Shown here: piece by piece, positions 16,738 to 25,785 of the stretch
Numbering within the stretch: the stretch's first letter is position 1
Layout: every line of letters starts with the position of its first letter
NCBI GenBank assembly: GCA_005223045.1
Contig: NJBM01000014.1
Coordinates: 1-64,000, forward strand
Length of the DNA: 64,000 nucleotides
Origin: Planctomycetes bacterium B3_Pla
GTDB taxonomy: Bacteria > Planctomycetota > Phycisphaerae > Sedimentisphaerales > Anaerobacaceae
Reading direction: 5' to 3'
Made by a program: the position numbers and the translations under genes
Notes under the pieces: generated by a model
What the model was told of the DNA's origin: nothing
What the model saw: only the letters and a program-made list of their open reading frames with translations
Database searches by the model: none

Positions 16738-17086
16738 GCTACTGTCATTAACAAGCACAACTCATCGAAAAATGTACCCCCTATTAGGCCCGGCATACAC
16801 CTTTGATTCCCCTCAAACCAAAATTAAGACCGATTTGCGAAAAGTGGCTAATTAAGGCGTGTCAAATAATTCTCAATAATGGGAACAAGTATTCCTCTGA
16901 GGGTCAGATTGTTCTTGACAGGCAGAGAGATAGTATTGTATTATGTTATTTGAGGAGTGGTTATGTGCGTCTATGCGTCACAGATTTGCAGCAGAAGCAT
17001 CATTTTTCGCAGGCACAATTTACGTTCAAATAAAGTCAATCGCTTTTGTGGAAGAAAGAAGTATCAAATCGAAGAATCGTCGTAAG

Positions 17087-17244
17087 TAATTATTAGCGCA
17101 TTGTGCGAGTTTCTTATGGCAATCGTTGTTCTTAGTTCAGGAACAAGGTTTCGATTTCACTTGCTGCCCAAAACAGCAAAAAGTAGTCTTTTTCTCAGGC
17201 CAAAAACACTGTTTCTAAAAACTCGCACAACGCGTTAATTATTG
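17087..17244. mobile_element. MITE-like inverted-repeat element
   Basis: Terminal inverted repeats of about 25 bases: the left end contains gcattgtgcgagttt and the right end aaactcgcacaacgc, with taattatta-type bases outside on each side. The 158-bp unit has no coding capacity. Size and structure suit a miniature element mobilised in trans. No target duplication could be settled by eye. Confidence 0.45.
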
Positions 17245-17457
17245 ATGAAAAACTACAACAAGTTAAGGATGTATTGATTGTGAAACCGAAATACTCCCGC
17301 GCAGCTATCGTTGTGCTTTCACTGCTGGTTGTGGAGGAAGACTTAAGGACAGCTACTATCAATAGCTGGATCGAGTGCACGGAAAACGTGGCTGTCCCTA
17401 ATATGGTTTTTGCGAAGTGGCGGGGGAGAAAGGAGGTGCCTGGTAAAAACTTTTAAG

Positions 17458-17487
17458 GCAAACAAAGGGAAGTCTGTGCCTGCATTA
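17458..17487. repeat. 30-bp direct repeat, copy 1 (left of LRR gene)
   Basis: Contains caaacaaagggaagtct and ends tgcctgcatta. Copy 2 at 19265-19294 differs at a single base. The pair encloses the LRR gene and nothing else. Confidence 0.8.
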
Positions 17488-17565
17488 AAAAAGGGAAAAG
17501 AAGCATTTTGAGCTAAGGGTGGACCACAGTGGAAAATCAATCTAACACCTTTAAGGAGAAACAAA

Positions 17566-19251
17566 ATGAAAAAACAGATTTTATTTATAACTATTGCCCT
17601 CTTGGCTGTATCGTTACATGCAGCGATTACGGGAACTGCTTCCGCTCAGACGTTCTATGGTCCCACAGCATATCTCAAGACCTCCGACAGTCCTTTCGAT
17701 GGTCTTTCCTTCGGTGATTTCTACCTGGAAGACTTCGAAGACGAGTCTTTGAACACGCCGGGATTAAGTGTGAATGCCGGGGTTCTTACTTCTGACTCAC
17801 CCTACCCTGACTTGATCGATTCAGTGGATGAGGATGACGGTGCCGTCGATGGATCGGGAAGTGACGGCGAATCATGGTTCCGCTCTTCCGGCAGCGCCGG
17901 CCTTACTTTCACCTTCGATGCGGCCGTTCTCGGCTCGCTACCGACGCACGCCGGCATTGTATGGACTGATGGGGGAGGAACCACTACGTTCGAAGCTTTC
18001 GACGAATCTGGAGCGTCTCTGGGGACCATCGGACCTTTTTTGATCGCAGATACTCTACACACTGGCGAAACTGACGAGGACCGATTCTTTGGCGTAAGTG
18101 ATCCTGCCGGAATATGGAAAATCCACATCAGCAACAGTTCAGGGGGCATCGAGGTAGACCACATTCAGTATGGGATTGACGGCACGGAGGAGGAGGAGGT
18201 GGATATTCCTGATCCTGGTTTGGAAGCCGCGATTCGTGAGGCATTGGGTATCTCGGAAACTGACCTGATCACGGTCGCAGATCTGGAGGGGCTCACATTT
18301 CTTGATGCAAGCGGCAGAGGGATCAAGAATTTGACCGGGTTGAAGCATTGCAAGAACCTGGAGAAACTGGAACTCGGCTACAACCCAACCAAGAACATAA
18401 ATGCGTTATCAGGATTGACCAACCTGGAGTGGCTGGACCTCCATTTGAACGACATCAGTGACATAAGTGCGTTATCAGGATTGACCAACCTGGAGCGCCT
18501 GAACCTCAATGGCAACAACATCCGCGACATAAGTGCGTTATCAGGATTGAGCGACCTGGAACTGCTGTACCTCAGTGGCAACTCCATCAGCGACATCATT
18601 CCGTTATCAGGATTGACCGACTTGGTGTGGCTGGACCTCAATGGCAACGACATCCGCGACATAAGTGCGTTATCAGGATTGAGCGACCTGGTGCTGCTGT
18701 ACCTCAATGGCAACTCCATCAGCGACATCATTCCGTTATCAGGATTGACCGACTTGGTGTGGCTGGACCTGAGGGTCAACGACATCCAGATCATTCCGTT
18801 ATCAGGATTGACCAACCTGGAAGTTCTGCGCCTCGGCCACAACAACATCAGCCACATTGGGACACTCGTGGCGAATCCTGGAATAAACGCAGGTGACTAT
18901 GTGAGTCTAAGAGCTAATCCACTGAGTGATCAAGCCATCGACACAGACATTCCCACTCTTCAGGATAGGGGTGTGCATGTCGACATCTACCCACCTGTTG
19001 GGAATCTGATCGCGGCCGTAGAAGGCATTTATATTTCTACCGATCTACCAAGAGGAACTTACAAAAGCCTGATAGCTCATCTCAAGGCTGCTGAAAGAGC
19101 CTTGGATAAAGCAAATGAGGTGACAGCCATCAAGCATTTGTCCACCTTCATCGATCAGTGCGAGAGGGTGAGAGGTACGAAGCTGGAAGAGGAGGATGCA
19201 GATTATTTAATTCTGTACGCAGAGGATATGATCGAGGCCATACGATTCTGA
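17566..19251 (+). CDS. Secreted leucine-rich-repeat protein with C-terminal FIMAH-like domain
   Basis: 561 aa with aaggag upstream of the ATG. Signal peptide at 1-27. Residues 28-205 look like a beta-sandwich of the kind seen in PEP-CTERM/surface proteins (FDGLSFGDFYLEDFED ... SSGGIEVDHIQYG). A short acidic linker follows. Residues 260-430 hold about eight 22-residue internalin-type LRRs (consensus LSGLTNLxxLxLxxNxIxDIxA). Residues 470-561 resemble the FIMAH domain of planctomycete exported proteins (GTYKSLIAHLKAAERALDKA ... EEDADYLILYAEDMI). The LRR units are nearly identical at DNA level (66-bp period), suggesting recent expansion. A surface binding role is inferred. The gene lies between two 30-bp direct repeats. 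Confidence 0.82.
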   Translation: MKKQILFITIALLAVSLHAAITGTASAQTFYGPTAYLKTSDSPFDGLSFGDFYLEDFEDESLNTPGLSVNAGVLTSDSPYPDLIDSVDEDDGAVDGSGSDGESWFRSSGSAGLTFTFDAAVLGSLPTHAGIVWTDGGGTTTFEAFDESGASLGTIGPFLIADTLHTGETDEDRFFGVSDPAGIWKIHISNSSGGIEVDHIQYGIDGTEEEEVDIPDPGLEAAIREALGISETDLITVADLEGLTFLDASGRGIKNLTGLKHCKNLEKLELGYNPTKNINALSGLTNLEWLDLHLNDISDISALSGLTNLERLNLNGNNIRDISALSGLSDLELLYLSGNSISDIIPLSGLTDLVWLDLNGNDIRDISALSGLSDLVLLYLNGNSISDIIPLSGLTDLVWLDLRVNDIQIIPLSGLTNLEVLRLGHNNISHIGTLVANPGINAGDYVSLRANPLSDQAIDTDIPTLQDRGVHVDIYPPVGNLIAAVEGIYISTDLPRGTYKSLIAHLKAAERALDKANEVTAIKHLSTFIDQCERVRGTKLEEEDADYLILYAEDMIEAIRF

Positions 19252-19264
19252 AGTCCATTCTAAA

Positions 19265-19294
19265 GCAAACAAAGGGAAGTCTTTGCCTGCATTA
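19265..19294. repeat. 30-bp direct repeat, copy 2 (right of LRR gene)
   Basis: One-base variant of 17458-17487, starting 13 bases after the LRR gene stop. See copy 1. Confidence 0.8.
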
Positions 19295-19628
19295 GGAAAT
19301 TCCGGGGACAGCATATAATGGCACTAAGTTAAGCCCTTAGGGACACCATACTTAATTCACGGCCCGCACCGCTACGGACTACAGTTTTAGACTCCGTCCC
19401 CGTCGGTGTCCTGCAAACGGCGGGCGTGCCGGGGAGCCTTCACGTCCAGCTTAAAAATCGGGAAATCGTCGCCATGGGTTAATATATACTGCGGCAGCCG
19501 GGGGTGCAAGAGAAATTTCTCGTATTGCGTATGTCGGAGACAGGATAGACAAGGAAAAAGGCTAAAGTTCAAAGGAAAAAAGGGTGAAAGACAGAAGACC
19601 TTTGTTAGACAGGATTTACGCAGGTTTT

Positions 19629-19681
19629 GTAGGGGCGACCCTATGTGGTCGCCCTGGGCAGGCACTTTTGCCTGCCCCTAC
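19629..19681. repeat. Double GC-rich hairpin (taggggcgacc ... ggtcgccc, ggcaggc ... gcctgcccctac)
   Basis: gggcgacc pairs with ggtcgccc and gggcaggc pairs with gcctgccc, and the outer gtagggg pairs with cccctac, so the whole unit folds as a branched palindrome. It is a common dispersed element type, here about 60 bases from the tRNA gene. Confidence 0.65.
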
Positions 19682-19742
19682 GATTCAGCGATCCTGCTCG
19701 TAAACTCCTCTCACAAAAGCACTTTCGAGGTCATCCGGCAAA

Positions 19743-19816
19743 TGGGCGATACTGGACTTGAACCAGTGACCTCCTGCGTGTCGAGCAGGCGCTCTAGCCA
19801 ACTGAGCTAATCGCCC
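19743..19816 (-). tRNA. tRNA-Val (anticodon GAC)
   Basis: 74 nt on the minus strand. The acceptor stem gggcgat/atcgccc, a D arm with agctcagttggctagagc, the anticodon stem cctgc/gcagg around loop tcgacac (anticodon GAC), and a T arm with ggttcaagtcc all fold normally. CCA is not encoded. The discriminator base is A. Confidence 0.95.
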
Positions 19817-19877
19817 GGGCAAATACACGCTTAGAATACTGCGGAAAAGCACGAAAGGCAAGGTTTTTTTCGGCTTG

Positions 19878-20390
19878 TCAGTTTAAATTTCTTCTGATGG
19901 CCGCGGCGCCGGACACAGTTTGCTGCACATCCCCGTTTTTAACAGTGATGGTAATTTGAACACTTTTGCAGCCCAATCCATCGTCCGTCAGCGTCTTTTT
20001 GTAAGTCAGAGCAGTAACATTCTCACAAAGCACATAGTCACTGTCGGTCAAATCATCATTTGTAATCAGATACAGTTTGTTGTCGGCGGCGTTATATCGA
20101 TAAGTTATGTCCTCGCCGTCGGCAGTCATCATTGTGCACTCGGCGGGAGAGTTGGGATCGGGTTTGACAGCGGAGGCTGTCCGAAGCTGACTGGTCATCC
20201 TGAACAGCGCCTGGCGGGCGCTGTTTATCGTTCTGAAGATGGCCTCGTTTTGCTGGTAGTTTACAGCCGAAGCGTTAAAGGCGACAGCAACGGCAACGAG
20301 CAGTATGGCTACCATCGCCAGGGCGATCAGCAATTCGGCGATCGTAAGGCCGGTTTTGTATCTTGTATTTTGCATAATGGTATCCTGCAA
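19878..20390 (-). CDS. Prepilin-like protein (PilW/GspJ-type)
   Basis: 170 aa. The short basic leader is followed by GLTIAELLIALAMVAILLVAVAVAF, a type IV prepilin N-terminus with the cleavage Gly, a Glu at position 5 of the mature protein and a hydrophobic stalk. The globular part (RYNAADNKLYLITNDDLTD ... CKSVQITITVKNG) resembles minor pseudopilins of the PilW/GspJ group. Last gene of the minus-strand pilus operon, 39 bases after the second prepilin. Start could be the first or sixth residue. Confidence 0.8.
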   Translation of the reverse strand: MQDTIMQNTRYKTGLTIAELLIALAMVAILLVAVAVAFNASAVNYQQNEAIFRTINSARQALFRMTSQLRTASAVKPDPNSPAECTMMTADGEDITYRYNAADNKLYLITNDDLTDSDYVLCENVTALTYKKTLTDDGLGCKSVQITITVKNGDVQQTVSGAAAIRRNLN

Positions 20391-20429
20391 TTATTCGTTT
20401 GGCGCTTCGCGAAACATGCTCGGCGTCAT

Positions 20430-20942
20430 TTACTGTCGTGCCCGGAGCCAGCTTGCCGAGCTGATTTCACGGGCGTTCAAGAAGACCTTCACAGTCACTC
20501 TAACAAAATCGCTGGTATGCGCTCCTACAACCAGCTCAAAATCCGATGCGCTGACGTTCTCAACCGCTACCTGCTGAGAATACGCAGCCGAGCCGCTCAG
20601 GCCGATTCTGTCGGCGCCGATCGGAGGTGAAAAACTCGCACCGCTGAAATCATCCAGATCGTCGTAGTCTGCCAGGGTCTCACCAGTCTCGGGGCCAAAT
20701 ATGTCATCTCCGGTTTCCGGATCGATCACCGGCAGTAGAGTGGTAAGCTCTCTGATTTGCTCGATAAGAAACTCGGCGGTCGATAATTCAGTTCCGGCAG
20801 CGTTGGCTTTGGTGAAAGCGATGTTGGACGCAACCAGAGAAGCGATCGCAATGCCCACCAGCACTACCGCAATCAAAACCTCGATAAGCGAAAAACCCTT
20901 GTTATATTTGTATTGTGTGTCTTGCATCTCATTTGCCTCCAA
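20430..20942 (-). CDS. Prepilin-like protein (PilV/GspI-type)
   Basis: 170 aa. GFSLIEVLIAVVLVGIAIASLVAS is a canonical prepilin peptidase site with Glu5 and a hydrophobic stalk. The rest (LIEQIRELTTLLP ... FVRVTVKVFLNAREISSASWLRAR) fits minor pilins of the PilV/GspI kind. It needs a prepilin peptidase (PilD), which is not in this window. It lies between the platform protein gene and the other prepilin. Confidence 0.82.
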   Translation of the reverse strand: MEANEMQDTQYKYNKGFSLIEVLIAVVLVGIAIASLVASNIAFTKANAAGTELSTAEFLIEQIRELTTLLPVIDPETGDDIFGPETGETLADYDDLDDFSGASFSPPIGADRIGLSGSAAYSQQVAVENVSASDFELVVGAHTSDFVRVTVKVFLNAREISSASWLRARQ

Positions 20943-20993
20943 TTCGGAATCTGCGACCCATGATCTGAGACTCCGGGATACGGATCGGCGGAT

Positions 20994-22319
20994 TTATTTG
21001 CCACTCACAAGACTGGACATGCTGAAGATCGGCAGAATAATACTCATCGCAATAAAGCCGACCAAAACACCCATCAAAACTATCATTATGGGCTCTATCA
21101 TTGATGTCACCGTCTTGATAATGGTTTTGAGCTCTCTGTTATAGAAACTGGAGACATCCCTCAACACATCGGCCATCGTACCCGAATCTTCGCCGCTTTT
21201 TATCATTTGCACCACGTTGCTCGGCATCAACTTGAACGGGCTTAAACTCGTTGCGATCTTCTTGCCCTGGCGAACATCTTCATGCACGCTGAGCCACATA
21301 TCGCGGTAGAGAACATTGCCCGATATACTGGCTGTGATAGAAATAGTGTTCAATATCGGCACGCCCGCCCGTGTCAGCACGCCCATTGTGTGCAAGCTCC
21401 GTGTAATATAAAGGCTATGGCAGAGCGTTTTTATCAGAGGTATGGATAGTTTTGCCTTGTCCCACCATTGCCGGCCGCCCTCGGTGCCGATGAAGTACCA
21501 AAATCCCCAGAACAAGCCGCAGACGGCCGGTATGTTGATGTACCAGTAACCGCGCACGAACGCACTGCTGGCCATCAGTATCTTTGTAGGCATAGGCAGC
21601 AGATGCTCCTTGCCGGCAAAGATCGCAGTAAACCTCGGCAGAACAAAGCACAACAGAAAAATGGTCACTGCAACCGCCATTACGGCAATAATGATCGGAT
21701 AGACCATAGCCCCCTTGATCTGCGAGCGAGTTTCAGCCTCGGAATCCAGGTACTCAACCAGTTTCTGGAGCATCCCACTTAGCGAGCCGCTAATCTCTGC
21801 CGCACCGACCATATTTACGTAGAGATCGCTGAACACATCAGGATACTCGGACAGCGCCTGCGAAAAACTCTGGCCGGCTTCGATTCGATTTTTCAAATCG
21901 ATAATAACCACTTTGAATTTTTCTTTATCACACTGCACGGCTATCGACTCAAGCGAATCCTGAAGGCTTATCCCGGCCCGGATCATAACAGCAAGCTGAT
22001 TGGTGAAATTCAGAATGTCCTTTCGGTTGGGTCCAAACTCGAATCTTAACTGTCTTATGTTCTGCAAGGTGCTTTGTTGTTGTCTCCTGGGAGAACGCTC
22101 CTGCTCCGACTCAGGCTCTCGCTGGCGGCGCTGCTGCTCCCAGGACGGCTGGCCTTCGGTAACTGCTGTATTGACTGACGTACTATCTTCAAGCATTTCG
22201 GCAATTGCTGTTCCACCACCTTTACTGGCACCTTTACTGGCTGGTTTGGTCTCCTCAGGCTTATCGGCAATTGCTGCTCCATCTTTATCGTTTTTGGCTG
22301 TCGTAGTTTCTTCAAACAT
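20994..22319 (-). CDS. pilC: Type IV pilus/type II secretion inner-membrane platform protein
   Basis: 441 aa. The first 90 residues are low-complexity and charged, unlike usual PilC. Two T2SF domains follow: FTNQLAVMIRAGISLQDSLESI with a membrane segment (YPIIIAVMAVAVTIFLLCFVLP), and LHTMGVLTRAGVPILNTISITA with the C-terminal membrane segment IEPIMIVLMGVLVGFIAMSIILPIF. The protein anchors the pilus machine in the inner membrane and couples to the cytoplasmic ATPases. It follows pilT on the same strand, as in many pilus operons. Confidence 0.9.
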   Translation of the reverse strand: MFEETTTAKNDKDGAAIADKPEETKPASKGASKGGGTAIAEMLEDSTSVNTAVTEGQPSWEQQRRQREPESEQERSPRRQQQSTLQNIRQLRFEFGPNRKDILNFTNQLAVMIRAGISLQDSLESIAVQCDKEKFKVVIIDLKNRIEAGQSFSQALSEYPDVFSDLYVNMVGAAEISGSLSGMLQKLVEYLDSEAETRSQIKGAMVYPIIIAVMAVAVTIFLLCFVLPRFTAIFAGKEHLLPMPTKILMASSAFVRGYWYINIPAVCGLFWGFWYFIGTEGGRQWWDKAKLSIPLIKTLCHSLYITRSLHTMGVLTRAGVPILNTISITASISGNVLYRDMWLSVHEDVRQGKKIATSLSPFKLMPSNVVQMIKSGEDSGTMADVLRDVSSFYNRELKTIIKTVTSMIEPIMIVLMGVLVGFIAMSIILPIFSMSSLVSGK

Positions 22320-22389
22320 ATCTGTAAGCCCTATCTTTCTCTGTGTTTGTCACCCTGATCTTATCCGCATGGAAGCAACAAGCTGCTTA

Positions 22390-23529
22390 CTACAGATCCA
22401 CAACGGCGGTCTTCTCCTCTTCTTCTTCTATCTCCTGAGCTTCCTCCTCTTTTACATCTTCGTACTCTTCAGCCGGCCCGAACATCTTTTCCATCTTCGC
22501 CGGGCTGTTCGATCGTATGATGGCTTCCTCCCTGTCTATGTATCCTTTGAAGTACATATCTGCGATGCTGTTGTCGAGGTTCATCATCCCCATCCTTCTC
22601 GAGGTCTCGATGATGTTTGGTATCTCATAGATTCTATTCTCTCTGATACAGTTTCTGACCGCCGACGTACAGAGCAGTATTTCGACACAAGGCACCATCC
22701 CCGGCTCATCTACTCTTCTGAACAGTGTCTGCGATATCACCGCCTGGAGTGTATTTGCGAGCATAGTCCTTATCTGGTTTTGCTGTCCTGCCGGATAGAT
22801 GTCCACGATTCTTTCGATAGTCTGCGCAGCGTTAATTGTGTGTAGCGTACTGAACACAAGGTGCCCCGTTTCGGCGGCGGTAATTGTCGAGCCGGTGGTC
22901 TCCAGGTCTCTCATTTCGCCGACCATTATAATGTCGGGGTCCTGCCGCAGCGCGTGTTTAAGACCTGACGCAAAATTCGGACAGTCTGTGCCGATTTCGC
23001 GCTGTTCGATCATGCTGCTCTTGTTTTCCAGCATATATTCGATGGGATCTTCCAGCGTAATTATGCGTTTTCGATACTTGTTATTTATCAACTCCACCAT
23101 CGCCGCCAGTGACGTACTTTTTCCAGAACCGGTATGGCCGGTTACGAGCACAAGACCTCTCGGCAGATCGGCCAGCTCCTGGACTATTGGCGGCAGGTGC
23201 AGGTCTTCCAGGGCTGGAACCTGATTTGGAATCACTCTGAACGAAATTGCAATCGACTCCCGCTGATAATGAGCATTTACACGGAACCGGTGGCCGTCGT
23301 CGAGATCCGTCGAGAAATCAAGGTCCTTTTTCTCCTCAAACGTCTTAAACCGCTCCGGCCCAATCATGGAGAGTACCATTTCTTTGGCATCTTCGTTGCT
23401 GACGGCAGGGGAATCCAGCTCGAGCAATTCGGTGTTCCGTCGCAGGATCGGCGACATCCCCACGTTGACGTGCAAGTCGCTGGCGCCGTGTTCAATTACA
23501 TTCTGCAATATCGTCTTTATGTCTACCAT
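22390..23529 (-). CDS. pilT: Twitching motility ATPase PilT
   Basis: 379 aa. The N-terminal ASDLHV motif, Walker A GHTGSGKST (residues 131-139), Asp box ITLEDPIEY, Walker B DIIMVGEMRD and His box TGHLVFSTLHT place it in the PilT retraction ATPase subgroup. It lacks the zinc-binding tetracysteine of PilB. The last 30 residues are a Glu-rich tail absent from typical PilT. It powers pilus retraction from the cytoplasm, between the alignment-complex genes and pilC. Retraction rather than extension is inferred from family; no extension ATPase is seen here. Confidence 0.93.
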   Translation of the reverse strand: MVDIKTILQNVIEHGASDLHVNVGMSPILRRNTELLELDSPAVSNEDAKEMVLSMIGPERFKTFEEKKDLDFSTDLDDGHRFRVNAHYQRESIAISFRVIPNQVPALEDLHLPPIVQELADLPRGLVLVTGHTGSGKSTSLAAMVELINNKYRKRIITLEDPIEYMLENKSSMIEQREIGTDCPNFASGLKHALRQDPDIIMVGEMRDLETTGSTITAAETGHLVFSTLHTINAAQTIERIVDIYPAGQQNQIRTMLANTLQAVISQTLFRRVDEPGMVPCVEILLCTSAVRNCIRENRIYEIPNIIETSRRMGMMNLDNSIADMYFKGYIDREEAIIRSNSPAKMEKMFGPAEEYEDVKEEEAQEIEEEEEKTAVVDL

Positions 23530-23591
23530 TTCACACTTCCTTTGATTGTTTGTTTGAGGGACATTTTCAAGTTATCCGGGCGGCGCCAGTA

Positions 23592-24329
23592 TTATTCCGA
23601 CATCCTTAGCACTATTTCAACACCGGCCGATGGTTGGACTCCCGGTTGCTTTGGCTTGCGGTTGTCTTTCCACTCAAGCTTGACAAAATCCTCGCCAATT
23701 TGAAGCACCTTATAATCTCTCGTGGAATCGCCCTCGTAGAGAATATTGCCATCGATCATGCAAAAGTAGCGCCGATCCGCAGAATCGGCGGCATCCATAC
23801 TTTGCATAATGCCCTGAAGATCCAGCATCTGTGCCTTCCGTTTTACCTGCTGCCGCCACTGCACATCAGGATCAATTACAGGGCCTGTATCCTTCACAAC
23901 CTCCACAACGGGTTCGGGCGCTGCTTTTTTAAACTTTTTTTCAAGCTTGAAGGGGTCCTTCACGAGCTCACCAACCTCTACCTGCGGAACGTCGGAGAAT
24001 TCATAGAATTTGTTGACTATTTCGTCCATACTGCCGAACATCTCAGACTTGGCGCCTGTGAGGCGGGCGATAGCAGCCTCGACCTGTGTTCCTTCGGCAT
24101 CAGATTCCGCCCCCGACGCCGTCTGCGGCGCGCTCTTCTTAATCATGAACCAAAGGCACAGCATACCTATGATAAACAAAGCACTCAGCATTATCGTACT
24201 CTTGCGAGTTCGATTGCCATGCGATGCTACGGTAAGATACTCCTGCCCCTGTGATCTATCATCTCCGTCACCCGGCGCTGCGCCGGCGGCGTCCGGCTCA
24301 CTGCCTTGATCGCGTTGAAAAGACAACAT
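23592..24329 (-). CDS. Pilus alignment protein, PilP-like
   Basis: 245 aa with a long cytoplasmic N-terminus (about 47 residues) and one membrane segment (IMLSALFIIGMLCLWFMI). A periplasmic part ends in a small beta domain (RYFCMIDGNILYEGDST ... VLQIGEDFVKLEWKD) like PilP/GspC-type homology regions. Its position right after pilO supports a PilP role, linking the inner complex to the secretin. Sequence identity to PilP cannot be claimed by eye, so no symbol is given. Confidence 0.65.
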   Translation of the reverse strand: MLSFQRDQGSEPDAAGAAPGDGDDRSQGQEYLTVASHGNRTRKSTIMLSALFIIGMLCLWFMIKKSAPQTASGAESDAEGTQVEAAIARLTGAKSEMFGSMDEIVNKFYEFSDVPQVEVGELVKDPFKLEKKFKKAAPEPVVEVVKDTGPVIDPDVQWRQQVKRKAQMLDLQGIMQSMDAADSADRRYFCMIDGNILYEGDSTRDYKVLQIGEDFVKLEWKDNRKPKQPGVQPSAGVEIVLRMSE

Positions 24330-24370
24330 AACTAAACTCCATCAACTTCGTGCTTTATTTATATTGCTCT

Positions 24371-24907
24371 TTAACTGGCTACATTCTGGAAGAATATGCT
24401 CACTATGAAATTTGCGACTATCCGGCTGTTGCTGCCTTTTTGCTTTTCTATATCAAGCTCGCGAATTTTCATAATACGCGGGAGCTTCTCAAGCTCCAGG
24501 AGGAACGAGTAAAACGAGGCGAAATTGCCTTCCACCTTCATTTTCAGCGGCTGCTCTATGTAGCCGCTGTTGTCCTTCCTCGGGAGTGTTCGAATGCTCT
24601 TGGGCTTGAGGCCCTGCTTCTGAGCAATGACAGTGACATTTTCAAGCACTTCGTGAATCTTACTCTTGGGAGGCAGCTTGCTTTCAAAAAAGCCTATCGC
24701 CTCTTCCAACTCTTCAAGCTGCTTGGACATGCCTTCTGCCGCCTCGGTGGCCTGCTGAAACTTGGCTAACTGAGCCGATTTTGTATCGACGCGTGCTTTT
24801 GCCTCGGCAAGATTGTCGTTAGCCGGCTTAACCATATACTGGTAGCCGATCACCGCCACGCCCAACAACAAGACGAAAAAAACTATTTTTCTAAAATTAC
24901 CCGTCAT
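24371..24907 (-). CDS. pilO: Pilus assembly protein PilO
   Basis: 178 aa. One membrane segment (IVFFVLLLGVAVIGYQYMV) is followed by a coiled coil (about residues 30-75). A ferredoxin-like C-terminal domain has the PilO pattern LKMKVEGNFASFYSFLLELEKLPRIMKI. It is bitopic, pairs with PilN in the inner-membrane alignment complex, and follows pilN in the operon. Confidence 0.85.
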   Translation of the reverse strand: MTGNFRKIVFFVLLLGVAVIGYQYMVKPANDNLAEAKARVDTKSAQLAKFQQATEAAEGMSKQLEELEEAIGFFESKLPPKSKIHEVLENVTVIAQKQGLKPKSIRTLPRKDNSGYIEQPLKMKVEGNFASFYSFLLELEKLPRIMKIRELDIEKQKGSNSRIVANFIVSIFFQNVAS

Positions 24908-24992
24908 AATTCTATCCTCGAATTAGTGATAAACCGCTGTTCTGTCTTCCGCTCTGCCAACTGAGGCCTTTAATCGCCAGTAATCGCCAGCA

Positions 24993-25724
24993 CTAAAAAT
25001 TCCACACCGTTGAGGTGGCTTTGTCTCTGATTTTCTCGACATCACCTCTGCTGAGATGGACGTTATCTTTGAGCATTGCAGTTAATTTGAACTGCCTGAA
25101 CGTTTTTTCATTGAGCTTGCTCTCTTTCGACTCGACCAGCGCCACGTTGTCCAACAAAGTCGAATTGGTCAAATGTTCGATGTAACGGGCGACCTGGAGA
25201 TCGTTCAGAGCGGTGCCTCCGATGGCGATGTGCGTCTCCAGAAATTTCTCAGGATTCTCAGACTCGTCACCGGCGCCCTTCCCCGACGCGCCCGCTCTCT
25301 TCCTGGACTTTGCAGACTTGTATTTACTGCTTTTCGCGGTGTTGCCGGTTTGCGCGGATCGCTTCTGGATCAGGTTGAGCTTCATCAGTGAGACCCCATC
25401 AGGCAGGTTGTTCGTCAATGAAGCCAACAAGACGCTTCTCGGCACCGGCTCAAGCAGCTCGGCGGTGGTAAGAGCCGTCTTCATCATCACTCGACGCTTT
25501 TCCTGAAGCTGCTCGAACTGCTTTATGGATTCTTGTATTTCGCTCATTCTCTTACTGACGAGTTCTTCTGATTTTCTGCAGGCTTTCTGGCGCATTTTGA
25601 TAGCCATAAACGAACCGCCCAATGCCGCCATCATCACGGCAAACAACACCAGATACACCAGGTTCGTCCTGCGGGATTCGTTGTTTTCAACATAATCGTC
25701 AGGTACAAAATTTATGTTTACCAT
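24993..25724 (-). CDS. pilN: Pilus assembly protein PilN
   Basis: 243 aa. MVNINFVPDDY is the PilN N-terminal motif that binds PilM. A membrane segment (NLVYLVLFAVMMAALGGSFMAI), a coiled coil and a PilN-type domain (SVLLASLTNNLPDGVSLMKL) follow. A lysine/serine-rich insertion (about residues 135-155) is unusual. It pairs with PilO and PilM. Confidence 0.87.
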   Translation of the reverse strand: MVNINFVPDDYVENNESRRTNLVYLVLFAVMMAALGGSFMAIKMRQKACRKSEELVSKRMSEIQESIKQFEQLQEKRRVMMKTALTTAELLEPVPRSVLLASLTNNLPDGVSLMKLNLIQKRSAQTGNTAKSSKYKSAKSRKRAGASGKGAGDESENPEKFLETHIAIGGTALNDLQVARYIEHLTNSTLLDNVALVESKESKLNEKTFRQFKLTAMLKDNVHLSRGDVEKIRDKATSTVWNF

Positions 25725-25785
25725 TATTCGTTTACCTCCGCTTGTCGCGCCGTCGAATCAACTTCCTGGCGCCGGCTCCTCGTCT

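Larger units (their letters stand above)
16738..17565. other. Intergenic region, repeats only
   Basis: About 830 bases before the LRR gene. The short frames here (for example 16803-17033 and 17274-17456) lack ribosome-binding sites, homologous motifs and codon regularity, and I do not accept them as genes. The region contains a MITE-like inverted repeat (17087-17244) and one copy of a 30-bp direct repeat (17458-17487). Confidence 0.5.
19252..19742. other. Intergenic region with repeats and hairpins
   Basis: About 490 bases. It begins with copy 2 of the 30-bp repeat. Next comes a degenerate pair of ccggggaca and ttagggacaccatactta motifs, of the sort seen at ends of Y1-transposase elements. 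Then come GC-rich hairpins at 19629-19681. No coding frame is supported. Confidence 0.5.

Noticed and set aside
16803-17033. 76-codon plus-strand frame in the repeat-rich gap
   Set aside because: No ribosome-binding site, motif or coding bias; surrounded by non-coding repeats.
18378-18857. Minus-strand frame with repeated NPDNGMM units
   Set aside because: Reverse translation of the LRR DNA repeat; the repeat pattern is inherited from the real gene.
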